A DNA stretch of 64,000 bases from Centrapalus pauciflorus (taxonomy: Eukaryota > Streptophyta > Magnoliopsida > Asterales > Asteraceae): the NCBI GenBank assembly GCA_020465985.1, contig JAANYP010002947.1, positions 1,093,501 through 1,157,500 of the forward strand, written 5' to 3'. The position numbers were made by a program, and so were the translations under genes. How positions within the stretch are numbered: the first letter of the stretch is position 1; every line of letters begins with the position of its first letter. Under the pieces are notes generated by a model that saw nothing but the letters and a program-made list of their open reading frames with translations, had not been told where the DNA came from and did no database searches. Positions 52,064 through 63,327 of this stretch are shown piece after piece.

Positions 52064-55000
52064 TTACTGTTGACCTTCATTACGGCGGGGTCTTTATAAA
52101 GGAACCCCCGTTGTCATAGATGTGTGGTTTAGCAAGGACCATTAGGAATATTGATTTTGGAGTTGTTGATTACAACATATTAGAAGAGGTCATATCTGAA
52201 GCGACAAATCACCATTTCTCCTCACTCTATTACTGTGTTCCAAGAAAGGTTTTGAATAAAGGACTTAGGCTGGTAAAATGTGATGTGGATATTGATGTGG
52301 ATATTGACCAAATGGTACAACATGCGAATATGAACGATGGTAGAATATCTTTGTATATGGATCATTATGAGGAAGATTTGACAGAGTTTATAGGTGAGGA
52401 CAGAGATGATGATTTGGATGGAGGACCTAAATGGGTGAAACGAACATTTGGGGGTAATCAACCAGTGGATGAAGAGTTCGATGAAGAGCAGGAAGAATTA
52501 TCTGATACCTTTTCTGTTGATCATGATGATGAGGATGAAAACTTTTCAAGGAAACCAGTGGATGACCCTTTCTTGACTCAACTTTGTGGTGACCTTGATA
52601 TAGCTGATAGGAAAGAAACCATCCAAAAAGAAGAAGATGCAAATAACTCAGCAGATGATCTTAGCCTAGATGAAGCTAATGAGGTTGAAGAAGAGACCAT
52701 CCAAAAAGAGACTGTGTATCCTAAACATGATGCTTCAAGGGATTGGAAATTAATGAGGCCAGAGCTTGGTGAGAGGTTTGAAAATGCTGCTCAATTAAAG
52801 GATTGTTTGATTAGTTATGCAGTAGCTAATGGATACCAATTGAGGTGGGTAAAAAGCGAATAAAAAAGATTGATAGTTAGGTGTGGGGAACCTGATGGTA
52901 ATTGTCCTTTTAGGCTGCATGCATCTGTTATGAGTAAATAGAAATCTTTTCAGATCAAGTCATTGATTGATGAACATAAGTGTGCTAGAAACTATAATAT
53001 TGGTTCCATAATATCATCAAACTGGGTTGCTAAACACTTCATGAGGGAAATTATTCTAAATCCAAATATGCCCACAAGGAAACTACAAGATAAAATCTTA
53101 AATAAATACAAGTGTAAGGTGAGTGTTGGATTGTGTGGAAGAGCTAAGAAAAAAGTTATGGATGAGTTTGGCTTGGGCTTGATACAACATTATGGAAGGC
53201 TATGGGACACGCTGAGGAGATTAGGAGGTCAAACCCAGGTAGTACAGTTAAGTTGGATGTTAATAGCATGCCAGATGGTAAAACTTACTTTAAAAGGTTT
53301 TATGTCTGTTCTAAGGGATTGAAAGATGGATGGGTTAGAGGCTGCAGAATGGTTATAGGGTTGGATGGGTGCTTTTTAAAAGGTTTGTGCAAGGGGGGAT
53401 TGTTAACTGCTGTAGGAAGAGATGCCAACAATCACATGTTCCCTATTGCTTGCAGTGGTTTGTGTAGAGAACAAGGATAATTGGCAGTGGTTCATTGAAC
53501 TTCTAATTGATGATATTGGCATGGAAGGTGGCCAAGGATTGACAATTATATCAGATCAGCATAAGGTAACTTTAAATTCCTTTACATGTATTGTTTTACA
53601 TTCATTCACTACTTTACATTCATTGTTTTATGTATATAGGGTCTTATGGAGGCTGCAAAAGAAATTATTTCTTATGCAGAACATCGTCAGTGTGCAAGAC
53701 ATATTTATGCCAATTTCAAAAAAAATTCTCTGGTGTACTATTTAGAAACAGGTTTTGGGCAGCATGCAAGACAACACTTCCTTCAAATTTTCTTGCAAAG
53801 ATGGATGAAATCAAAAGCCATAGTGTTGATGCTTACAATTTCTTGATTGAGAAGAATCCAAACACATGGTGTAAGGCTTACTTTGAGTTGGATAGAGCTT
53901 ATGAGGCAGTTGAGAATGGGATAAGTGAGTCTTTTAATGCTGCCATATTGGATGCCAGAAGGAAGCCAATAATATCAATGCTAGAAGAGATCAGAGTATA
54001 TGTCATGGACAGGAACTACAAAATGGCAACAAAAGCTCTCAAATGGGAACATGTTATTTGTCCTGCTATTAGGAAAAAATTGGAGAAAGTTGAAAACAAT
54101 CAGAGGTACATAACTAAACCATTACATGTTCTTTGTTCTGCTTTTTCAGTTATAATGAATAAGTGGCAACATTCAAAATTTGGTAGACATTGGATAGTAC
54201 ATGCAACTGGTGGATGTGAATTTGAAGTCAGAGATATATATGAAGCATACACAGTGGATCTTGAAAAAAAAGTTTGTTCTTGTAGACAATGGCAGATATC
54301 AGGTACATAACTAAACCATTACATTTGTTCTTTAAATATAAACAGGTAAAAAAATAAATTCTTTTGATTGATGGTTGCAGGTATACCATGTTCTCATGCA
54401 ATATGTGCAATAGGATTCATTAATGATGATATGCAAAAGTATACCAGTAGTTGGTTTAGCAAGTAGATATTTGTTGAAGCTTATAACTATCCAATGAAGC
54501 CAATGAATGGTAGCAAAATGTGGCCAATCACAAATTACCTTAAACCATTGCCTCCCAAGGAAAGGAAGTTACCAGGAAGACCTAAATTGAAGAGAAAAAA
54601 AGATGAAAGTGAAAAGGATGAGAGGAAAACAACAAGAGTGTCAGGAAAGGGTAGAGAGATGACTTGCAAATTATGTTTGCAAAAAGGTCACAATAAAAGG
54701 TCGTGTAACAAACAAAAAAAAAAAAAGATAAAGGACCTGCCCAAGTTAAAAAGGAAAACATTGGGGGTAAGTATTGCTTTTATATTGACTACTTTCATGT
54801 ATTAACATTGTATCACTCATAAATTATGATTTATATATGTGAAGGAACAACATCAGATTGAAGGGGGAGAGAATGCTAGTGGAGAGAATGCTGTTGGTGG
54901 AGAGAATGCAGCTGGTGGTGATCCAAGGGAAGGTGGGAATGAAGGGGGTCCTGATCTAAGGGATACACAAGAAACTGTTGCATCTGTTTGTACTGCTGAT

Positions 55001-55147
55001 GAAGCCTATAGAAAGGCTGCTCCTGGATTATGGAAACTGAGTAAAAGAAGGGTATCACAAAGGCTGGTTAAGGAAAACTTAAAGAAAATTGTGATAACAA
55101 AAGAGGGATTAGGTTTAACATCTGATAAGCTACTACATATAGAATAG
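52064..55147 (+). pseudogene. MuDR-type (MULE) transposase, decayed
   Basis: The N-terminal block TVDLHYGGVFIKEPP (from 52064) ends in an in-frame TAG at 52117, followed by the ATG at 52120 that opens the longest stretch. Then come an acidic spacer, the MuDR N-terminal DNA-binding domain (52740-53100), and the DDE core with VIGLDGCFLKG near 53355 and TIISDQHKG near 53545. A SWIM zinc finger follows (CSCRQWQ...IPCSHAI, split by an intron) and a CCHC knuckle (CKLCLQKGHNKRSC near 54665). Introns are inferred at 53566-53639, 54303-54380 and about 54766-54843. Damage: stops at 52117, 52861, 52939 and about 54464, and frameshifts near 53209, 53450 and 53720. The enzyme would have cut at the TIRs, but this copy cannot make it. 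Confidence 0.88.
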
Positions 55148-55555
55148 TAGTGGGCTCATGTTTCTGGGAGTGCTTTTTGAGATGTTGGGGAACTTCTTTT
55201 TTGTAGATGTTTGGGCACTTCTTTTTTTGTAAATGTTGGGGCACATGTAAAAACACACAACACTATGCTTGTTTTGGCAGTGCATTCTTTTTTGGCAGAG
55301 CTTTCTTTTTTGGCAGCTATGTAGAAATACTACTTTAGTGTTAGGTTCATGTTCCCATAACACTATCTTTATTTTGGAGTAATATAATTGATATCGTCCA
55401 ATTTGTACATGTTTTATCGGACGATATCTCGTGTTTTACATAGCTTTTTGGTTGATTTTCGTCCCAAACTCGGTCTTATAGGATTATGTTGTCATTTCAG
55501 GTGTTCGTTGAATAAATTGGAGTGAAAGGAGCTGAAACAGCCAGAACTCGGCGAG

Positions 55556-55891
55556 TTCTAACACATACTCGGCGAGTTCAAACAAGAACAGAAAGTCTGA
55601 TCCGCTTAGAACTCGACGAGTTCCCCTACTAAACTCGGCGAGTTCGCCCAATTCCAGAACCGAATTTCCATCTTGAACTCGGCGAGTTCATGAAGGTACT
55701 CGGCGAGTACACCTGAAACCTGATAATTTCTGAATATTCCTAATAATTGCCAGATCAAATAGGAAGTCGACAACGCATGAATTCGGCGAGTTCCCCTGCT
55801 ATACTCGGCGAGTTCCCTATCCTTGAGATCAAATCAGAAGCTGACAGCACACATACTCGGCGAGTTCTTTCCTTGAACTCGGCGAGTTCTC
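55556..55891. repeat. array of ACTCGGCGAGT dyads
   Basis: Ten copies of (A)ACTCGGCGAGT(T), two of them with one changed base (ACTCGACGAGT, ATTCGGCGAGT), irregularly spaced over about 335 bases upstream of a TATA box. Each is a near-perfect 11-bp dyad. Confidence 0.93.
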
Positions 55892-55897
55892 TCTAGC

Positions 55898-55907
55898 CTA
55901 TAAAAGG
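55898..55907 (+). promoter_or_regulatory. TATA box of the solo LTR
   Basis: CTATAAAAGG lies seven bases after the last ACTCGGCGAGT dyad. Transcription would begin near 55930 (inference). Confidence 0.65.
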
Positions 55908-57376
55908 AAGATTCTGCTCATTTATGAAAGAGACGAATTTTTATCAAAAATTTCCACATACATTCTCTGATTTCTTGAGGAAGAAGGAAGCCAAAGGAAG
56001 CTATCTAACTTGGAGTTTTGGTTAAAAGGATTGCATCTTCATCAACATACGTTATTAAGGGAGTTTTTCGTATACTTAAGTTTATCTTAATGTTTGAAAT
56101 GCTTGCTTATTGTATGATGGTGTTTTACTCCATTAGCATGGAGTAGTTTTGCTATGCAATCATTTGGGTAGCAAACCCTAGACATTGGATGATTTATATT
56201 TGTATGTAATCAGATAATATATCAAAGTTTGCATATTTTGAATGAAAATCTTGTTGCTATGGTTATACTTGTTAAACTTGCTATGAATGCTTTATTATTT
56301 CCATAACGAGAGTTCGAAATAGTTGGTATTTATTTTTGATAAACCAAACACTTGGTGAAGTTGAATCTTTCTACTAGAGATGGTGAAGGAGTAGGTTTAA
56401 TCGGTGTTTTCATAATAATAAGAGGGGATTTATGCTTTTATGAGAATATAGCATGAGTTTTATGTATTTGGTATTAACCGAATAATCTTTCAAAAGATGT
56501 AAACTTGTCGTGAACATTCGGATTTGCATAACTCAAGTTTTGAACATTTAAAAGAGGTTTTCGTGTTCACGTCGTGAGTTATGGGATTATTGTGCTATAA
56601 TGAGAAATCTATATAGCTAGATGATCATTGTTCACATGTTAATTAATCGATATTGTATTCATGTATAAGAGATTTGAGTGGATATGATATTGGTTGTTAT
56701 GATAAATAAGTATCAAACATAACTTAGAGATTTGTGTGTTTGTTGCTTTGGAATCATAACTAGTATATTATCTGATTTGCGCGTTAAATTGTTCATCCGA
56801 TGTTTAGGGGGAGTGATCCCATTTGATTACATGTTTCCTTTTATCAAAAATCTTAGTAATTAATTCCTTAGGATTGTGTGTGTAGTTTGATAAATCTTTG
56901 GTCATTAATTTAGTTTATTCATAGTTTAAATCAATTTAAATACATAGCTAATTATTAACCGACAACTTATTATCATCATTCCACCAGATTGTCCCTGAGT
57001 TCGATACCCGGACTTACGTAAGCTATACTAGTATACGATAGGTGATACTTGCCTATTTGTCCGCTAGTTTTAGTTTATTTATCTCCATTTCTTAATTAAA
57101 ATTAAGGTGTGCTAGCGGCACATCAATAATCCTACATTGGTAAGCTTTTTTACTTGTTTACTCTGCTTTGTATCTGTAGTGGTGAAAGATAAAAGTTTAC
57201 TTTGTTGAGGGAAATGCTTTTTATGTGTATTGGTTGTGATAAAAGTTTCATTACACAATTGTACATTGACAAAAGACAACACTTGCAAACCTGCTACTAC
57301 ATTCCAATTGTACATTGACAAAAGAAAAAACTTGCAAAAGTAATGCTTTCATTGATTCTAAATCAGTACATTTAGG

Positions 57377-57880
57377 TCATGGAAAACCCAATACATTCAT
57401 GTTGCACGTGAACTTCACATTTGTTGCAAACAAGACCAAACAAAATAAACACAACACAATCAAACATCTTCTATAAACAACCAATTGTTTCTTGCTATTA
57501 TACAACTCCATTTTCATGACTTCAGTTTCGTGGAGGTCAACCATCTCTGTTAATGTTTGTTTCTTCTGCAGTTGGGAATGTAAATTACATAGTGTATCCT
57601 TGTACCATTGATTCTCCATTTTAGGATCAATCCACTCAAAATATTTGCATTGCTTTGAAGTTGTCTGGTATACATACAATTTATCATCTTCATACATCAA
57701 AAGCTTAACTCATCTCAAGTTACATACTTGAAAATTAGGGCACCTGAGAAACCTTCTTGATGGGTTCTTGGGTTTCCAAGAGGTGTATAAACGAGGTTTT
57801 TTCCCACAATAATAGAGACAATCATCATCAACCTTCGATTTATCCATGGATGAACCTAAAATAGTTGATGAAGACGCCAT
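57377..57880 (-). CDS. GRF-type zinc-finger membrane protein, second gene of the MuDR-like element
   Basis: Two exons read leftward: 57880-57728 (51 codons) and 57664-57377 (95 codons plus stop), with a 63-base GT-AG intron (GTATGT donor, ACCAG acceptor) in phase 0. The 146-residue product has a GRF zinc finger: CLYYCGKKPRLYTSW near residues 20-34, NPSRRFLRCPNF near 40-50 and CKYFEWIDP just after the splice. A heteroptad-like stretch (LHSQLQKKQTLTEM) and a C-terminal hydrophobic segment (CLIVLCLFCLVLFATNV) suitable for one membrane span follow. GRF fingers are known to bind single-stranded nucleic acid in DNA-repair proteins. Small plant proteins of this shape (At4g04775-like) have no assigned role. 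The gene starts about 160 bases inside the right TIR, so its promoter is probably TIR-derived. No stop or shift is visible, in contrast to the transposase. Confidence 0.87.
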
Positions 57881-58039
57881 TCCAGTCGATCGACTCCTCC
57901 TTCTCTGCGTGATGAAATCCAGCGTATACCTCCATTTTATTTTGACCTAAATAGAGATAAATATCCATTTCATTAGCTGACTCATCAAACTAAATGCCAC
58001 CTAATATCATTTACTGCCACATCATCATCATTACCGGTT

Positions 58040-58157
58040 AAACCTAAGATTACCCCATAATAAACCGGTAAATCAAAGATTAATGGTTAAATAAGTAAAA
58101 AAAAAAGTTTGGTGGTTTAATGGGACAAAAATGAAAGTTGAATGGTCAAAAATGACC
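58040..58157 (-). repeat. right TIR of the MuDR-like element
   Basis: Reverse complement of the left TIR; ends GGTCAAAAATGACC. It lies directly upstream of the leftward GRF gene and probably contributes its promoter. Confidence 0.85.
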
Positions 58158-58968
58158 GAACACAAATTTGTGTTCATGTTCGTTTCGTCGTTCGTTAAAT
58201 AAATGAATGAACATAAACGAACTTCCCGCTGAACGGTTCGCAAATGGTTCGTTTGAACGTTGGTACGTTTACAGCTCTATTCATATCTTTATCATCAATG
58301 ACAAAAGTTATAATTTTAAACGATGAGAACAATGATGTCTCAAAAATATGTCAAGTGGTAGAAAAATATTAATGTCAAAATACACAAAATTCGGTAGCAG
58401 AAACAACAAAAATTTTGTTACTTTTCAATCGAACAATTCTTGTTTAATTTTCAATTCATATAACACAAAAATTGATCAAATACCTAAAAATAGTATATTG
58501 TATTTTTAAAATCTTTTAGAAGGATATTATTCCTTTATCTTGCCCTGGGCATGAATATGTTCAGGACCGGTTCTGGTTGATGTTGAAGGTAGAAAATAGT
58601 TTTTAATATCGGTTAGGGATGTAAATTTTGGAATTTAATTTATGTATAGATTGAAATTTAATTCATACACAAGTTAGAAGGAATGTCAAATTCCTATAAA
58701 TACGAAAAATTGATGGAAAATATATAATAATTAACTCTTTACATTAGTTCTCAAAAATTCTAAACAAACTAAATTTAAACTCTAATTCTATCGAATCTCA
58801 TTTCACGAACCAAATGACACATCATAATAATTAAAGTAGTATTTGCCTTGTAAATATATGGGAAAAAGAATTCATGTTTCGTACCATATTAGGGAAAAAG
58901 GTATGAGATTCACGTTTAAATTCACAAAACGACGCAATGTTCGCAACGATTTTGATGAAATATTACAG

Positions 58969-59338
58969 GTATGTTTGGCACGACTAGTTGTAGCTTCGAG
59001 CTGGAACTTTTGGGAGTTGCAACTTTTTAAAAGAGCAGGAACTTTTTGTTTTTATAAATGTGTTTGGTAGAAATAGTTGTAGCTGTAGCTTTTAATATTA
59101 AAAGACATAAAAAGACATTAATATTAATTAAAAGTTGTAGTTTATAATTATTTTGTAAAAAAGTAATTTTGTTAGACCAAAAGCTCAAGCTCGTTTTAAA
59201 AGCTACATCAAGAAGCTTTTCATGGAAGAAGTTTCAAAATTCAAATAAAAAGCTTCAGCTCCTAAACCAAACGAAGTTTTTGAGCTTGAGCTTCTAAAAA
59301 ACAAAACCTGAAGCTTCTAAAAGCTCCTTACCAAATGC
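58969..59338. repeat. AGCTTTT-rich MITE, second copy
   Basis: Left end GGTATGTTTGGCACGACTAG matches the outer end of 6425-6788. The interior has GAGCTTGAGCTT and GAAGCTTCTAAAAGCTCC repeats, inverted between the halves. Confidence 0.5.
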
Positions 59339-59381
59339 AGATGTCAAATATTTTAAATATTCTCTCACACACACACACAAA

Positions 59382-59405
59382 GATATATATATATATATAT
59401 ATATA

Positions 59406-59492
<87 letters not shown>
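59382..59492. repeat. (TA)n(GA)n compound microsatellite
   Basis: TA repeat with one short break, followed by about 30 bases of GA. A short CA run precedes it. Confidence 0.95.
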
Positions 59493-59497
<5 letters not shown>

Positions 59498-59860
59498 AAG
59501 AGGGACTAAAGATCTTTTGTGAACACCTTATTCGTTGTGAACATTATGAACAACCATAAAATTGCTTTTGAATCTTATGAATCTTGTTGAAAGTACTACC
59601 AAACCCTTCTATAACCTATTAATCTTATTGGATCCTATGCCTTTTATTGAATCCTATGAATTTGTCGAATCATATGAATCTTGTTGTAAAAACTAATATA
59701 AACTTTTTGAATGCCCTGAATCTTGTTGTACGCACTTTTATGAACCCTTTGAATCATATGAATCATATTACAAACACTTGTTGATATATGTGAATGATTA
59801 TATGTATTTTTTTATTTGTTCACAATGGATCTTATATATATATATATATATATATATAGA

Positions 59861-61279
<1,419 letters not shown>

Positions 61280-61645
61280 TATGTGAACTATCAATTCAAA
61301 TTTAGTAATTGGTTTTGACGAGGATCACTAAGATAAGGCTGTTGGGAGTACCAAGGCCGCTTGGGCGCGGCTCCGCCACCTCAGCCCCACCCCGCCGGCT
61401 ACACCATCCCCCCAGGCGGCCCCGCCTCTTCCCCTCCCCGGCCCGGCTTCCCCTCCCCGCTCCACCCTGCTCCCCCTTTGTCTTTTTGCGCCCCAACAGT
61501 CAATAGACCGTTTGAAATTAAAAAAAAAAAATTTTAATGATTTTTTTCCCTATAAATATATCTTCATACACATTCATATTCACACACTTTCACCACTTTC
61601 ATCTCTTCCACACACTTTCATCTCTCAATCTCTATACTTTTTAAA

Positions 61646-61880
61646 TAGGGATGGCAATGAGCGAGAAAAAAACCGAAACCCGTGGATACCCGCCCGTTAT
61701 GGGTGGGTAAACCCGTGAAAATACACCCGTGGACATGGGTGTGGGTACAAAATCATACCCGCTGGCGGGTGACGGGCGGGCATGGGTTTACTATTTCACC
61801 CGCGGGTATACCCGCCACCCGTACCCGTGAAACCCGTCACCTTCACCCGCGGGTATACCCGTTAAACCCGCGAAATATAG

Positions 61881-61934
<54 letters not shown>

Positions 61935-63316
61935 ATAATAATAATAGTAATAATAATAATATATATTTTTTTAATACCCATAACCCATTTCCCTTATTTC
62001 CTACCGGTGAACCCATAGCAACCATTTTTTATTAAACTCCCAAACCCTAATTTTATTCTCTCAATCTCTCTGTCTCGACCCTCTAACACTCTTTGTCGCC
62101 CGCCGCACGCCGTCGACCGCCCCACGCCGCTCGCCGCCAACCGCCCCACGCCCCACGCCGCCGACCGCCCCACGCCCCACGCCGCACGCCGTCGCCAGTC
62201 GCCACAGTCTCTTCGCCGTCGCCGACCAACAGAGTGACAGATCTTATCTCGTTGTCTCCTGATTATCGGTAACTATGTATCTTGAAATATATAATTTGTG
62301 TTTTCTTGGCCGGTGAATCACGACCGATGGTTGGTTCTTTCGATTTAAATACTTATCCGTATCTATGTATCTTCAAATACATGTTTGATTCGCTATTCTT
62401 TTGATTTAAACACATACATGTTTGGTTCTTTTATATATGTATGTATGTTACATGTTACTGAGATGGTAACAATACATCTAGACTCAGATTTAGAATTGTG
62501 AGTTTTCAATTTTCATAAAAGTCATTTGTTAATTGTTAAGTTGGATCCGCTGTTCTTTTGATTTAAACACTTATACATGTTTGGTTCATTTATATATATG
62601 TATGTGTGTATGTTACGTGTTATCGAAATCTCAGATTTAGAATTTATGAGTTTTCAATTTCTCATAAAAGTCATTTGTTAATTGTTAAGTTGATTTATCT
62701 TAATGTTTTTTTAGTCGTTACAGTGAAACATGTCTGACATTCCTACTACCGGATCAAATCCAATAGATCTAGAATCAAGTCTTGGATGTGAAAATCCTCC
62801 TGTAACTCCACTTATTTAGTGTATATAAGTAATATATATATATAATATATCATATTTAAGTTTTTAATAACATTATTCTTATCTGAAAACAGACCGTAAC
62901 GGAGGTGTGAGCGAGCATGGTGGAAGTGGTAAACGTGTATTTGGGTTTGCTATTAAACGTTTAATGGATGTATTCTTATTTAATAAAACGTTGGTATGTT
63001 GTTTCATTGTTATAAACTTATAATGTTGGGGAACTACTTTGAGTTTGGAAACATTAATTATTATTATGTATTTGTGTTTGTATGTTTGATATTATTATTA
63101 TTTGGATGTGTTTGCAATATCTTTATGTTTCGTTGGGTAAAAAAATGTTTATAATTGTAAAAACAGGTGCAACCCGTGGGTTTACCCGTGCCCACGGGTA
63201 CCCGCGGGTGGCGGGCATGGGTGAGAAAATATACCCGTTGGCGGGTTTTTGGCGGGTGGCGGGTATTGAAATACCCGCGGGCACGGGTGACGGGTGATGT
63301 GTATCCGTACCCGCCA
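61646..63316. mobile_element. hAT-type deletion derivative inserted before the Myb-like gene
   Basis: Begins TAGGGATGGCAATG and is flanked by a perfect 8-bp duplication TTTTTAAA (61638-61645, 63317-63324). Both ends are packed with ACCCGCGGGTA-type text (61680-61875, 63165-63310). The right terminal bases are truncated (it ends ACCCGCCA). The interior has a GC-rich leader-like block (62090-62240) and a short coding scrap at 62731-62820, suggesting it derives from an autonomous element by internal deletion. Confidence 0.7.
62731..62820 (+). pseudogene. short N-terminal coding remnant inside the hAT derivative
   Basis: An ATG after a T-rich acceptor-like stretch opens a 29-codon frame (MSDIPTTGSNPIDLESSLG...) that stops at TAG. 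Plant hAT transposases often begin with such Ser/Thr/Pro-rich, disordered text, so I read it as the start of a lost transposase. No BED finger or catalytic core follows, and the assignment is tentative. Confidence 0.35.
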
Positions 63317-63327
63317 TTTTTAAAGTC

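Larger units (their letters stand above)
55389..57125. repeat. solo LTR inserted between the two MuDR-like genes
   Basis: 1737 bases with ends TGATATCG...GGCACATCA (TGAT/ATCA inverted ends), flanked by a perfect 5-bp duplication ATAAT (55384-55388, 57126-57130). There is no coding frame and no second LTR. The first third has ten ACTCGGCGAGT-type dyads, then a TATA box. The text near 57000 (GAGTTCGATACCCGG) resembles the end regions of plant gypsy LTRs. The parent family is not identified, and the orientation is probably plus, from the TATA box. Confidence 0.8.
51598..58157. mobile_element. MuDR-like element with two convergent genes
   Basis: The terminal inverted repeats of about 118 bases (51598-51715, 58040-58157) begin GGTCATTTTTGACC and match closely throughout. 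Between them lie a rightward transposase pseudogene, a solo LTR inserted later, and a leftward GRF zinc-finger gene. Both genes start just inside a TIR and point inward, as mudrA and mudrB do in maize MuDR. A 9-bp duplication could not be fixed by eye, and the element may start a few bases further out (GGGTTAA at 51591). Confidence 0.85.
51262..58278. repeat. GAACATAAACGAAC-rich MITE-like element, split by the MuDR-like element
   Basis: GATGTAAACGAAC on the left pairs with GTACGTTTACAGCTC on the right. The interior on both sides is a run of GTTCGTTTA, GAACATAAACGAAC and TGTTCATGTT variants. I infer a MITE into which the MuDR-like element inserted; the borders are uncertain by several bases. 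Confidence 0.5.
51134..58575. mobile_element. hAT-like element hosting the MuDR-like element
   Basis: Left end CAGGGCCGACCCT, right end AGGACCGGTTCTG: imperfect inverted copies. Both ends also have a subterminal GCCCAGGGC / GCCCTGGGC block. The 8-bp duplication is GTTGATGC (51126-51133) and GTTGATGT (58576-58583), one mismatch. Its own sequence (51134-51597, 58158-58575) has no transposase. Confidence 0.7.
51065..58820. mobile_element. outermost terminal-inverted-repeat element of a nest
   Basis: GTCGTTTGGTTCACGGAATG at about 51063 has its inverted partner (CATTTCACGAACCAAATGAC) ending at about 58818. The arms pair over about 50 bases with mismatches. Only about 65 and 240 bases of this element remain outside the inner insertion. 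No target duplication could be settled, and the superfamily is uncertain. Confidence 0.6.

Noticed and set aside
55068..55363. Overlapping minus-strand frames downstream of the transposase
   Set aside because: They arise from short CTTCTTTTTTG repeats in the 3' untranslated region; no protein features.
55556..55891. Repeats with spacers that could suggest a CRISPR array
   Set aside because: Units are only 11 bp, spacing is irregular, and the DNA is clearly from a plant; the array sits in an LTR promoter region.
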